DNA from: an uncultured Lachnospiraceae bacterium
GTDB lineage: Bacteria > Bacillota > Clostridia > Lachnospirales > Lachnospiraceae
Direction of reading: 5' to 3'
Length of the DNA stretch: 64,000 bases
Assembly: GCA_947382355.1 (NCBI GenBank)
Contig: CANCYR010000007.1
Coordinates: forward strand, 21,943 to 85,942
The first letter of the stretch is position 1, and each line of letters begins with the position of its first letter. The notes beneath the pieces were generated by a model. It was not told where the DNA came from, did no database searches, and saw only the letters and a list, made by a program, of their open reading frames with translations. A program made the translations under genes and the position numbers. This document shows, one piece after another, positions 26,695 to 35,111 of this stretch.

Positions 26695-27276
26695 ATGACA
26701 GACGTTGACTTAAAAATTGCAGGAGCAATCAATCAATATAAAACAGAATGCCATGGAGATTTGGAAAACGGATTTTTTATAAAGGAAGAACGAATAACAT
26801 TCCGGAAAACAGAGCTGTTTGACGGGCAGGTTGCGGTCATGCTGCCGGAACATTTTGCGGATATGCCAATACAGTTGCAGGAAATAAAATATCCATCTGT
26901 TCACAGGCCCCAGATTATAAAAACCAATGAGGCGGGAGATATTAACTTTGCTTTTTCCCTGCTGGACAGCCCTTTGGAAAAGGAAGCCGTCAGGGAAACC
27001 ACCCGGCAGATGAAAAAGCTGATAAGAAAGGTTCAGCCCTCTAATGTATTCCATGATGAGGGAATCGTGGAAAAGGAAAATACCGCTATAGGATGGTTTG
27101 ATTATAAGAGCCCGGCAATTGATGAGCCGCTATTCAATCTGATGTATTGCGCTTCTGTCAATGGAAAAACCCTGCAGGGGGTTTTTAATGCTCCTTATGC
27201 AGAGTGGAAGATATGGAAAGGGATTATGATTGATGTGGTGGGGACGATTGAATGTGTAAAAAAGGCGGAAGGTTGA
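26695..27276 (+). CDS. Possible DcrB/Eag-like chaperone
   Basis: A 193-aa soluble protein. The pattern of an N-terminal FDGQVAVMLPEHFADMPI strand region, a helix rich in charged residues, and a C-terminal LQGVFNAPYAEWKIWKGIMIDVVGTI resembles the DcrB/DUF1795 fold by eye. In type VI secretion, DcrB-fold Eag proteins shield hydrophobic segments of effectors before delivery. Here it is followed by a membrane protein and a strongly hydrophobic toxin-like protein, which fits that idea. The start at 26695 has AGGAGAGAAG just upstream. The family call is weak and rests on layout and a few motifs. An immunity or effector-associated protein of unknown fold is the alternative. Confidence 0.45.
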   Translation: MTDVDLKIAGAINQYKTECHGDLENGFFIKEERITFRKTELFDGQVAVMLPEHFADMPIQLQEIKYPSVHRPQIIKTNEAGDINFAFSLLDSPLEKEAVRETTRQMKKLIRKVQPSNVFHDEGIVEKENTAIGWFDYKSPAIDEPLFNLMYCASVNGKTLQGVFNAPYAEWKIWKGIMIDVVGTIECVKKAEG

Positions 27277-27307
27277 AAGAAGAACAATTTGGGGAAGGGA
27301 TCAATTT

Positions 27308-27721
27308 ATGGAATTATTAAAGGGGATATTCCGGATGTTTTTAGGCGCCTTGCTTTATCCGACGTTTATAATAGTCGCATGCAGAATCAATTCAATCACC
27401 TTCAAATCATTTGTCAGAACATTGACAATAAAAAACAGGAAGATTGCAAGAATATTGATAGCTGAAAAAACAACATGGGGAATATCAACAAGCTGTGATA
27501 AGAGAAATAAGATGTCCATATTGGGCATTGTTTCATGGATAATATTTTTGCCGGAAATCTTTTTATATTTATATGACTGGTGGATATTCTTAACAACGGG
27601 AGTGGCTGGATATTGCGATATGGAAATGATTTATTTTTATATAGTAAGGTGGTTTTATCTTATTACAATGTGCATAAAGGCAGGGGAATCAGGTAAATAT
27701 CAGAAGGGCGATATTTGGTAA
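27308..27721 (+). CDS. Small membrane protein, probable immunity protein (paralogue 1)
   Basis: A 137-aa protein with an N-terminal hydrophobic segment (about 5-25), a basic cytoplasmic middle (TFKSFVRTLTIKNRKIARILIAE), the family marker TTWGISTSCDKRNKMSILGIVSW, and two further hydrophobic segments. The C-terminus is ESGKYQKGDIW. Two intact paralogues and one decayed copy follow within 2.6 kb. Tandem small membrane proteins around a toxin-like gene are the usual look of an immunity array against a membrane-active effector. It precedes the toxin-like gene here by 45 nt. No named family was recognised, so the immunity role is inferred from context. Confidence 0.65.
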   Translation: MELLKGIFRMFLGALLYPTFIIVACRINSITFKSFVRTLTIKNRKIARILIAEKTTWGISTSCDKRNKMSILGIVSWIIFLPEIFLYLYDWWIFLTTGVAGYCDMEMIYFYIVRWFYLITMCIKAGESGKYQKGDIW

Positions 27722-27766
27722 TGATAGTTGATGTATTGGAAAGCTGATTATACGAGGAATAAGGAC

Positions 27767-28492
27767 ATGGGAGAAAGCACTACAATTACAATAAATAACG
27801 AAATTGACTTTCTGGGAATTTTAAGTGATATCTATGCAAATTCATATGAAAGCTATCAGAAATTTAACGATGAACCTGTTATTAAGGTGGAAGAAAAAAA
27901 GAAATGGCTTGTGGCAGGCTTGACGGCAGTTGTTGCAGTGGCTGTAGTGGGTGCCATTGCAGCAGCCGCATTTTTTACGGCAGGAGCAGCTCTGGCGGTT
28001 GCAGTGGTGGCATGTGCGGCAGTTGCCGGAGTGGTGGCAGGGGGAGTAAATGTTATAGTACAAAGTGCCACAAAAGGAGAGGTGGATTGGTCCGAGGTAG
28101 TAATTGCAATCTCTTGTGGAGCCGTCAGCGGAGCGGTTGCAGCCACACCTTTAGGAGTTGGAGGGCAAATGGCAGTAAATGGGGTACTTGGTGGTGTGCA
28201 GTCTGCTTTAACAGGTGGAGGAAAGGGAGATATTCTGGAAGGAATTGCAACAGGCGCTTTTTGTGGCTTGATTGGTGGGACCGGTTTTGTAAATGGGTGG
28301 CCAAAATCTGGTTATGTGAACAGGGAATTAGTATGGTCACTGTTCCATCCGTTAAAAATATTGACGAAAGAAGGATTAAGAGCAATAAAAAACGGTGTGG
28401 TGAGGTCAAGTTTTTTTAATTTAGCTTATGGCTATGTACGAGAATATATTTCAGATAGGTTAGAAGATTTATATGAGGCAATCACGGAATAA
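27767..28492 (+). CDS. Toxin-like protein with long Ala/Gly/Val hydrophobic region
   Basis: A 241-aa protein: short N-terminal acidic part, then a very hydrophobic Ala/Gly/Val stretch (about 46-150) that can form several glycine-zipper helices, and a 70-residue basic C-terminus (PLKILTKEGLRAIKNGVVRSS ... YISDRLEDLYEAITE). Such helical Gly/Ala regions occur in the middle of polymorphic toxins and in pore-forming effectors. No catalytic motif is visible, so it is either a membrane-active effector or a remnant carrying a small C-terminal toxin. I choose ATG 27767 (MGESTT) because GAGG lies 9 nt upstream; a TTG at 27728 is possible. A fragment of its C-terminus recurs at 29617. Confidence 0.6.
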   Translation: MGESTTITINNEIDFLGILSDIYANSYESYQKFNDEPVIKVEEKKKWLVAGLTAVVAVAVVGAIAAAAFFTAGAALAVAVVACAAVAGVVAGGVNVIVQSATKGEVDWSEVVIAISCGAVSGAVAATPLGVGGQMAVNGVLGGVQSALTGGGKGDILEGIATGAFCGLIGGTGFVNGWPKSGYVNRELVWSLFHPLKILTKEGLRAIKNGVVRSSFFNLAYGYVREYISDRLEDLYEAITE

Positions 28493-28671
28493 AATATCTT
28501 AGTATTGGTGTTGATTTGTCCTTATTAGTTAAGGCAAATATAGAAATGTACGGGTTAGATAAATATTGGAAAAGAAGATGTCTCGTAATAGTAATTGTCC
28601 ATCAGAAGCTTTGTAGAAATAACAAAGCTTCTAAAATGGTGAATCTTAAAGTATTAAGGCGGGAGAAGTTT

Positions 28672-29088
28672 ATGAAATTATTAGAGGGGATATTTGTTGT
28701 ACTGTTAGGGGAACTGTTTTGTCCAACAATGATGATGGTATATGTATGCAGAATAAATGCAATGACTTTTAAATCCTTTACCAAAACATATACGATAAGA
28801 AATAGAAAATTAGTAGAAATATTGATAGCAGAAGAAAATCTGTGGGGAGTATCCACAAGCCGGGACAAACGAAATAAAATGTCTATGCTTGGGATTGTCT
28901 CCTATATTTTATTTTTACCTCAAATCTATTTTTATATATATAATATATGGATATTTATAGTAACAGGAGACCCAAGGTGGTGTGAACTGGAGCAAGCATA
29001 TATTACTATAATGTTTTTTTATTATACTATTACATTATTTATAAAAAAGGTTGAATCCGGACGATATCAAAAAGGAGAGATTTGGTAA
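28672..29088 (+). CDS. Small membrane protein, probable immunity protein (paralogue 2)
   Basis: A 138-aa paralogue of the gene at 27308, sharing MKLLEGIF, CRINAMTFKSF, LIAEENLWGVSTSRDKRNKMS, the PQIYFYIYNIW membrane segment and a C-terminal ESGRYQKGEIW. It is closer to paralogue 3 than to paralogue 1. I start at ATG 28672 with GGGAG 6-10 nt upstream; the frame is open from 28516 but that upstream part has no ribosome site and no counterpart in the paralogues. It follows the toxin-like gene, consistent with an immunity role inferred from context. Confidence 0.65.
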   Translation: MKLLEGIFVVLLGELFCPTMMMVYVCRINAMTFKSFTKTYTIRNRKLVEILIAEENLWGVSTSRDKRNKMSMLGIVSYILFLPQIYFYIYNIWIFIVTGDPRWCELEQAYITIMFFYYTITLFIKKVESGRYQKGEIW

Positions 29089-29176
29089 AAAGGGGCTGTG
29101 CTAATATAAGGTTTGTAAAGATGATTTATGAGATTGAAAATAAAAAAATTATAAAATATTAATGCAGGAGGAAGTA

Positions 29177-29593
29177 ATGGAATTTTTAGGCGGGTTGTTT
29201 TTGGTGCTAATAGGAGAGCTGTTTTGGCCAACAATGATGATGATATATGTATGCAGGATAAATGCAATGACGCTCAAATCTTTTACTGGAACATATACGA
29301 TAAGAAATAGAAAATTAGCAGAAATACTAATAGCAGAAGAAAATCTGTGGGGAGTATCCACAAGCCGGGACAAACGAAACAAGATGTCTATGATGGGAAT
29401 TGTCTCCTATATTTTATTTTTACCTCAGATTTATATTTACATATATAATGTGTGGAGATTTATAACAACAGGAGATATCATGTGGGGTGAGTTGGAACAA
29501 GAATATCTTTGTGTAGTATCTGTCTTTTATTTAATTACATTTAGTATAAAAAAGGTTGAATCCGGGAAATACCAAAAAGGGGAGATTTGGTAA
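29177..29593 (+). CDS. Small membrane protein, probable immunity protein (paralogue 3)
   Basis: A 138-aa paralogue, nearly identical in its middle to paralogue 2 (LIAEENLWGVSTSRDKRNKMSM and the following GIVSYILFLPQIY) at both protein and DNA level, and diverged at the C-terminal loop (MWGELEQEYLCVVSVFYL). I start at ATG 29177, 5 nt after GGAGG. The pattern of conserved core plus variable C-terminal loop suggests recent duplication with diversification of the presumed toxin-recognition surface. Confidence 0.65.
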   Translation: MEFLGGLFLVLIGELFWPTMMMIYVCRINAMTLKSFTGTYTIRNRKLAEILIAEENLWGVSTSRDKRNKMSMMGIVSYILFLPQIYIYIYNVWRFITTGDIMWGELEQEYLCVVSVFYLITFSIKKVESGKYQKGEIW

Positions 29594-29616
29594 AGGCGAA
29601 TGTATTATCAGAAGCT

Positions 29617-29661
29617 TTTTAAAACACTGACACGAGAAGGATTGAGAGCCATAGAAAAAGC
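29617..29661 (+). pseudogene. Fragment of the toxin-like gene C-terminus
   Basis: About 45 nt encode F-K-T-L-T-R-E-G-L-R-A-I-E-K, matching LKILTKEGLRAIKN of the intact gene at 27767-28492. It is joined directly to a decayed immunity paralogue, so it looks like a recombination junction. The preceding TATCAGAAGCTTTT also resembles the CATCAGAAGCTTTG after the intact toxin-like gene. Confidence 0.6.
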
Positions 29662-29943
29662 TTGCAAAAATATTGATAGCAGAAAAAAATACGTGGGGAG
29701 TGTCCACAAGTTGGGACAAACGAAATAGAATGTCTATGCTTGGGGTTGTATCCTAATATTTTATTTTTACCTCAAATATATATCTATATCCATAATGTGT
29801 GAAGATTTATGAGAACAGGAAGTACCATGTGGGATGAACTGGAACAAACATATATTTGCATAATGAGTGTTTATTATCTGATTACATTAGCCATAAAAAA
29901 GGTTGAATCTGGAAAATACCAATACCAAAAAGAGATTTGGTAA
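29662..29943 (+). pseudogene. Decayed fourth immunity paralogue
   Basis: Translating from 29664 gives K-I-L-I-A-E-K-N-T-W-G-V-S-T-S then W-D-K-R-N-R-M-S-M-L-G-V-V-S before an in-frame stop, with further stops and a likely frameshift after. The end (AAAAAGGTTGAATCTGGAAA ... GAGATTTGG then TAA) is the DNA of the family C-terminus. The N-terminal third is missing. It shows that the array has turned over. Confidence 0.8.
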
Positions 29944-30180
29944 TCATAATTGTTCCATCGGAATTTCATTAAACACAAAATAAACACCAGCACAAAGGAA
30001 AGCCCAAAAAGAGAACCTTAGGAAAGGAAGGTCAATTGAAAAGGTAACATCCACGTTGTAAAATTAAATTCTATCAAAAATAAATATTTTGACAAAAAAT
30101 GGTTTATCTCTGGTGTTTTTGTGTTACGATAAAGTAAAAATAGTGAACTTATTATATATTTATATTAGGATAATCACATT

Positions 30181-30332
30181 GGAAAAGAAAATGTAAAGCA
30201 AATGTTTATTAATGCTTGCGCAGTCGATCTATATGAAGAAGTTTGTATGGTAAAAAATATGTGATTTTGTATAATAGAGAGAGTTCTATAAAAGTATTTG
30301 TATTAAAAAATGATGAAAGATATTTAATTTAA
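30181..30332 (+). pseudogene. Possible frameshifted relic of a small gene
   Basis: Frame 1 reads G-K-E-N-V-K-Q-M-F-I-N-A-C-A-V-D-L-Y-E-E-V and stops at 30262. Joining the next frame at 30258 gives Y-V-I-L-Y-N-R-E-S-S-I-K-V-F-V-L-K-N-D-E-R-Y-L-I and a stop at 30330. Together they look like the end of one protein with a single-base frameshift. Family unknown. The rest of 29944-30373 shows AT-rich sequence and no gene. Confidence 0.35.
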
Positions 30333-30373
30333 GAACAATGGACAAAATATAGTAAACTAAAGAAGGTGTATTA

Positions 30374-31261
30374 ATGTATAAATTTCCGGATATTTCCCGT
30401 TGGTTTGATATTGTAGATTATGTCGAATATAATAGTTGTAGAAAAATTGAAGTTAATATGAAAAAACTCTCAAATACAGAGATGAACGAATTTTGTAATG
30501 AATTTGCGTTATTTATATGTCGACTAAGATGTCCATCGGAAGACTGGCTGTTAAAAATGGAAAGGGCAATAAAAGGTGTGGAAAGATTAGAATTAACAGA
30601 TAAGATTGTCTTGCGTAATATGTTCCATACGGGTTTTATTAGTGATACAAGATATAAAGAAACGGGAGATTATTGGAAGTCATTTGATGATGAAGGTATA
30701 AAAGGATATTTTGGCGAATGTTTTTATTATATTTTGCGAGAGCAAATCTTAGAAGATGAAAAGGTATATATAGAGCCTCGATTTCCTAAAAATTCATCCA
30801 AAGTACCGGGCATAGACTTTGTTGATATAAGAAAAGATGATGAAGGCTATTATATGATAATTGGTGAAGTGAAAACAACTGAAAATGGCTACAGTTCAAG
30901 ATTGACAGAAATTCTTAATAGCTTTACGAATCGTATTGATAAGACATTTAGCGAAGTATATCAGCAGATTAAGGAAAATGATGATGGCAGTAATGCGGAA
31001 TATACCACTTTTTTACAGGAAATGCTAGGGGTGTTTTATCGGATTACAGGAGATTCTGGAAAAAAGAAAAGAGTTTCAGGAACCATAAATTACAATTATG
31101 AAGGAAAAAGCATAGGGAGGATGGCGCTTAGTGGTGTAAAAGATAAACTTCAAGATATAGTTGGAAAAGAGGCAATGTGCCGAAGATTTAAGCTGATTGG
31201 AATATATAATTTAGAAAATGTAATTGAACAAACGAGGAACATTATATGGAACGTATTGTAA
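30374..31261 (+). CDS. hamA: HamA-like nuclease (DUF1837 type), Hachiman defence
   Basis: A 295-aa protein with the outline of HamA (DUF1837), the effector nuclease of the Hachiman anti-phage system. The visible active-site pattern is GYFGE (111-115), PGIDFVDI with Asp148, and MIIGEVKTTE with Glu165 and Lys167, that is D-(x)n-ExK of the restriction-endonuclease fold. No signal peptide or membrane segment. It overlaps the helicase gene by 16 nt, so they are one operon and probably one complex in which the helicase restrains the nuclease until DNA damage or phage replication intermediates are sensed. The region is more A+T-rich than the flanking core genes, which suggests transfer. Start ATG 30374 behind AAGGTG. 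Confidence 0.75.
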   Translation: MYKFPDISRWFDIVDYVEYNSCRKIEVNMKKLSNTEMNEFCNEFALFICRLRCPSEDWLLKMERAIKGVERLELTDKIVLRNMFHTGFISDTRYKETGDYWKSFDDEGIKGYFGECFYYILREQILEDEKVYIEPRFPKNSSKVPGIDFVDIRKDDEGYYMIIGEVKTTENGYSSRLTEILNSFTNRIDKTFSEVYQQIKENDDGSNAEYTTFLQEMLGVFYRITGDSGKKKRVSGTINYNYEGKSIGRMALSGVKDKLQDIVGKEAMCRRFKLIGIYNLENVIEQTRNIIWNVL

Positions 31262-34200
31262 ATGCAGAGCATCTTTACTCCAATATTAAAGAACTTTTAG
31301 AAGTGCAAAGGGATATTGAAGATGTGAGAAAGCAGTTAGGAATAATTCATCTTAGAATATTACAAAGAGATGTATTGAAGCGAACCAAGGAAAGAGACTG
31401 TTCAAAAGAGCTGATAGTTTATAACAAAATTGCATTTTATTTGCTTACAAAATTGACAAATTTTGAATATGATGAAGCTGTTTATTTAGAGGGAATGGAA
31501 ATAGCTGCATTCTGTTTTGAGATGTTGTTTAAAACCAAAATATATGTGCTACAAGAGGAAGTTGAATATGGTGTTTTTTCATCTATATGCTATACTCTGG
31601 CAGAAAATCAAGCGAACAGTATTATTATTGCAAATAAGATAATTGAAAATTATGAAGAGTGTTGTAAAACGGGGAAGTACTTATATTTGTATACATTGTT
31701 TTTAGCAAGAAAGTTTAAAAAAATATCACGAATGGTAGTAACTGATGATACGTTGATAAAAGAAATAGTTTTATTTTCGAAAAGTATGATATATCGAAAT
31801 GAAGAAAAAAATTATTTGAGAGGGTTGGAAGATGTACTGTTTCGGCTAAGAGATGAACAGTCTGAGGATTATTATATGTTCAGATTGATTTATCTTGTTG
31901 CAAAAAGAATGGATATATGTTCAATACGCAATTTGCTGATTGATAATAGCGATTTGGTGGATTATATTGATGTATTAACACAGAAAGAAATGCGAAATGT
32001 GTTTGAATTGTGGCAATCACAAAAATTTTTATTTGAAGCTTTGGAACAGATAAGAGAGACGGAGGATATATTCTTTCTGTCCTTACCAACGAGTGCAGGA
32101 AAAACTCTTGTATCGGAACTGATTTTATATAAATTTTTGTCATATAAAAGAGGAATTGCAATATATATAGTTCCAACTATAGCGTTAACAAATGAAGTTG
32201 AAAATTCATTCATTAGAAGGTTTAGGAAAGTTGGAATAAATGTAATTAAGGAATTGGAGCATGATGATGAGAGTAATATTGTGCAACCAGCAATTTTAAT
32301 TTTAACACCAGAAAAACTTGATTTGTTAGTAAGAAAACAACCCGAAATACTAGAAGAGCTGGAATGTATAGTATTTGATGAGTTTCACAAAATTTCTGAT
32401 GGGCAACGGGGGTGGTTAGAAGAAACGTTAATTGCTTGGTTTGTATTTCATATGAATATATATAATTACAAAATAGTGATGATGTCTGCAATTGTGGATG
32501 GGCTGAAGGATAGCTTGTCAAATATTAAAGCTACTATTTATGATAAAAAGTGGGCACCATCAAAAAAGTTGTATGGTATGTTTTATTTGCCTGAAGATAA
32601 TAAAAAGGTATATGGCAATAATAGTGTTAAAAAGAATGAGGAAATAGCAGAAGAGTACTATTTAAAAATCAAGTATGATTTTGAGCTTGTTGCGACTTTA
32701 CCAAATGTTTTTCAAAGAAAAACATTTGGTAAAAAGAGGGGAGATGGTAAAGATACAAAAAGATCTGATACAAAATATGATTTATGTTGGAAAGCTGTAA
32801 ATGCATTTGAAGAAGATACTATTTTGGTCTACTTTTATGCAAAAAAAGATATTAAGTCATTTATTTCAAAATGTGAAAAGTACCGTGATATAGATACGGA
32901 TTCAAGACTGGAAAGTTTAAAGCATAATATAGCAAGACAATTAGGTTCAGAACATTTGCTTGTGAAAGCGCTTGATTATAAAGTCGGATTCCATGATGGA
33001 GATTTGCCAGAAGATGTTAGAAGTGTTATTGAAAGTGCTTATAAAAATAAATTGATAGATGTGTTGGCATGTACAACCACTTTGGCTGATGGAGTTAATT
33101 TACCAGTTAGTACTTTGATAGTAGGTACGTTTTCTAATTTTGACAATAATAGAAGATTGGATTTGGGAGATTACAAGAATATTGTTGGAAGAATTGGACG
33201 AGCATTGATTGATACAGAGGGAAAGATATTTTTGATAAAATATCCGGAGATATATAAAGGGGAAGACGTTCAACGGTTCAATGAATATTATTATGGCGAA
33301 AGAATTTCAAACTCATTAGAAAGTGCATTTGATGGTATTGAAGACGATATGCTGCTTGATGTTGAATCCTGTACATATAAAGAAATGGATAAAGAGCGCA
33401 GAAATATCAAATCTATGATTGAGCGAATACAAATATTTGTATTTACTTTATATGAAGAAATGCAAGACAGTAATATAGTTGAATTTGAAGAAGCGTACAG
33501 TAAAGCATTCTTTTTAAGACATTCAACTAAAACAGAAGAGATAATGAATGAATATGTTTCAAAGTATTATAAGTTGGCTTGTGAAATACCATATGAGTTT
33601 TTGCAGAAATGCAATAAAACAGGTGTTTCTTATGAAACTAATGCTGCTTTAGTTAGATTAGCTGAAGAAGTAGGAGATTTTGAGGATGTATACAATATAT
33701 TATCAGATAATATATATTTGAAGTTGCTGGAATGTAACGAATTTCTTCCGGAAGACAATAGTGTTCAACATTATAATGCACTAATGACATGGTTGGAAGG
33801 CGGTTCATATAGAGAACTAAGAGATAAGTATTTTGTAGAGGATGATGTTCAAAATTCAACAGAACGGTGTACGAAATATATTAGAAAAATGTTTCAATAC
33901 ATTGTTCCATGGGCTTTAAGTGCATTATTGGTATATATGGATGAGAAAACTGATTCTTATAAAATGATGACATATTTAATTAGATGTGTCAAATATGGGA
34001 CTTTAGAAGAAGATGTGGTTGCATTATGCGAAAGCGGTATAAAGTCTCGAGAATTGGCAATCGATTTGAATAAATTATATGTGGATGATGCAAGCCAAGA
34101 TACTGAAATCTCGGAATGGGTTGTAAATGTTCAAAAGGAAAAATTGGAAAAATCTTTTGGAAATAAATTTGATAGGTATATTCTTGAACAAGTTGCAAAA

Positions 34201-34539
34201 TATCGCTCTATTAAAAGAGGAGTAAGCCACTATTTTGAGAAAAATCGAGCAATAATATGTACTGTAAAAGGAGTTCAGTATTATTCCTATTTTAATTTAG
34301 GAAGGGATTATTTTGAGGGAAATAAAAAAGTAGTATTGCTTCAAGATATGAATAATGAATATGATATGTATGCTGTCAAAGTTTTAACAAGTGACGGTAA
34401 ATTTATGCTAGGACATATTCCGATGACTTGTTCGGAGGAAGTTTTTGATTTGATTGAGAGTGGATATCAATTAAAATGTGAGATTCATGAGATGAAGGAG
34501 AAGTCGCTTAAAATACGAGTTGAAAAAGTTGGATTGTAA
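31246..34539 (+). CDS. hamB: HamB-like SF2 helicase with C-terminal HIRAN-like domain
   Basis: A 1097-aa superfamily 2 helicase of the Ski2-like type. Motif I PTSAGKT (281-287), Walker B DEFH (378-381), motif III SAI (414-416) and motif VI GRIGRA (648-653) are present. The first 270 residues are helical and unassigned. Residues about 1000-1097 (YFNLGRDYFEGNKKVVLLQD ... NEYDMYAVKVLTSDGKFMLGHIP ... EEVFDLIESGYQLKCEI) match the layout of a HIRAN domain, which binds 3' DNA ends in eukaryotic HLTF and is found in some bacterial helicases. It follows the HamA-like gene with a 16-nt overlap, and GAGG precedes its ATG. Together they fit Hachiman; the HIRAN tail appears to be an unusual addition. Long helicase proteins with a nuclease partner of other systems are the alternative. 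Confidence 0.8.
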   Translation: MERIVNAEHLYSNIKELLEVQRDIEDVRKQLGIIHLRILQRDVLKRTKERDCSKELIVYNKIAFYLLTKLTNFEYDEAVYLEGMEIAAFCFEMLFKTKIYVLQEEVEYGVFSSICYTLAENQANSIIIANKIIENYEECCKTGKYLYLYTLFLARKFKKISRMVVTDDTLIKEIVLFSKSMIYRNEEKNYLRGLEDVLFRLRDEQSEDYYMFRLIYLVAKRMDICSIRNLLIDNSDLVDYIDVLTQKEMRNVFELWQSQKFLFEALEQIRETEDIFFLSLPTSAGKTLVSELILYKFLSYKRGIAIYIVPTIALTNEVENSFIRRFRKVGINVIKELEHDDESNIVQPAILILTPEKLDLLVRKQPEILEELECIVFDEFHKISDGQRGWLEETLIAWFVFHMNIYNYKIVMMSAIVDGLKDSLSNIKATIYDKKWAPSKKLYGMFYLPEDNKKVYGNNSVKKNEEIAEEYYLKIKYDFELVATLPNVFQRKTFGKKRGDGKDTKRSDTKYDLCWKAVNAFEEDTILVYFYAKKDIKSFISKCEKYRDIDTDSRLESLKHNIARQLGSEHLLVKALDYKVGFHDGDLPEDVRSVIESAYKNKLIDVLACTTTLADGVNLPVSTLIVGTFSNFDNNRRLDLGDYKNIVGRIGRALIDTEGKIFLIKYPEIYKGEDVQRFNEYYYGERISNSLESAFDGIEDDMLLDVESCTYKEMDKERRNIKSMIERIQIFVFTLYEEMQDSNIVEFEEAYSKAFFLRHSTKTEEIMNEYVSKYYKLACEIPYEFLQKCNKTGVSYETNAALVRLAEEVGDFEDVYNILSDNIYLKLLECNEFLPEDNSVQHYNALMTWLEGGSYRELRDKYFVEDDVQNSTERCTKYIRKMFQYIVPWALSALLVYMDEKTDSYKMMTYLIRCVKYGTLEEDVVALCESGIKSRELAIDLNKLYVDDASQDTEISEWVVNVQKEKLEKSFGNKFDRYILEQVAKYRSIKRGVSHYFEKNRAIICTVKGVQYYSYFNLGRDYFEGNKKVVLLQDMNNEYDMYAVKVLTSDGKFMLGHIPMTCSEEVFDLIESGYQLKCEIHEMKEKSLKIRVEKVGL

Positions 34540-34639
34540 TTATATAATGTGCCCTCGTTTTATGAGAAAGATGAGACGGGGATGGTAAAAAATAATTAAA
34601 TCCATTGATGGAATCCACATAATTGTAGATGGTCTTTTC

Positions 34640-35111
34640 GGAGAACATAATCTAGGAAGGGGTGAAGACACAGATGTGGTGAATGAACTGTCTTTTTTTC
34701 AGCAGGGGTGAGATAAAGGAATCCAGCTTTAGAGTCGCATTCATATCCAGACAGATGCCGGACCTGGATTCCGAACGGAAGAGTTCGTATTCCTGCCGTG
34801 CGGCAGAAGCAGAATAAAGATGCTTTTCAAGAGGCATTCATTTCTGTCCTGACAGCCATTGCAGACGTAAGGGACCTGGAAAGGGAGGGATAGAGACTGG
34901 AAACAGGGCAGCTGAAACGATTGGCGCAGTCGTTAAAGAGGCGGTCAAAGTAGCCGGTTTTTTTGAAGATGAGATGGCTTTGGACTTCCTTGGAGAGGGT
35001 AGTGCAGTTGCGACCTAAAAAGCGGGCAATGGCTTTACAGGAAGCGGACTGGTCAAGCATGGATTTGATAGTAAAGTGTTCTTCAATAGATAAATGTTTG
35101 TTTTTTCTCAT
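34640..35111 (-). pseudogene. Inactivated IS30 family transposase fragment
   Basis: The minus strand from 35111 encodes MRKNKHLSIEEHFTIKSML and then KAIARFLGRNCTTLSKEV, the helix-turn-helix N-terminus of an IS30 transposase common in gut clostridia. The frame then shifts; LEKHLYSASAARQEYE and RSESRSGICL, which belong to the same protein, continue in another frame to about 34660. The catalytic DDE domain is missing, so it cannot transpose. To its right, GTATCCT (about 35116) and AGGATAC (about 35152) form a small inverted repeat. The rest of 34540-35440 holds no gene; two direct repeats of GGGAATCTCAAAAAA lie at 35275 and 35300. Confidence 0.85.

Noticed and set aside
27842..28419. Long alternative frames on both strands over the hydrophobic toxin-like gene
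   Set aside because: They arise from the biased Ala/Gly/Val codons; their predicted products are low-complexity Ser/His/Arg or Thr/Ala sequences.
28516..28671. N-terminal extension of immunity paralogue 2
   Set aside because: No ribosome site and no counterpart in paralogues 1 and 3; the ATG at 28672 fits both.
34827..35111. Functional IS30 insertion sequence
   Set aside because: The transposase is frameshifted and lacks the catalytic domain, and no matching terminal repeats were found.
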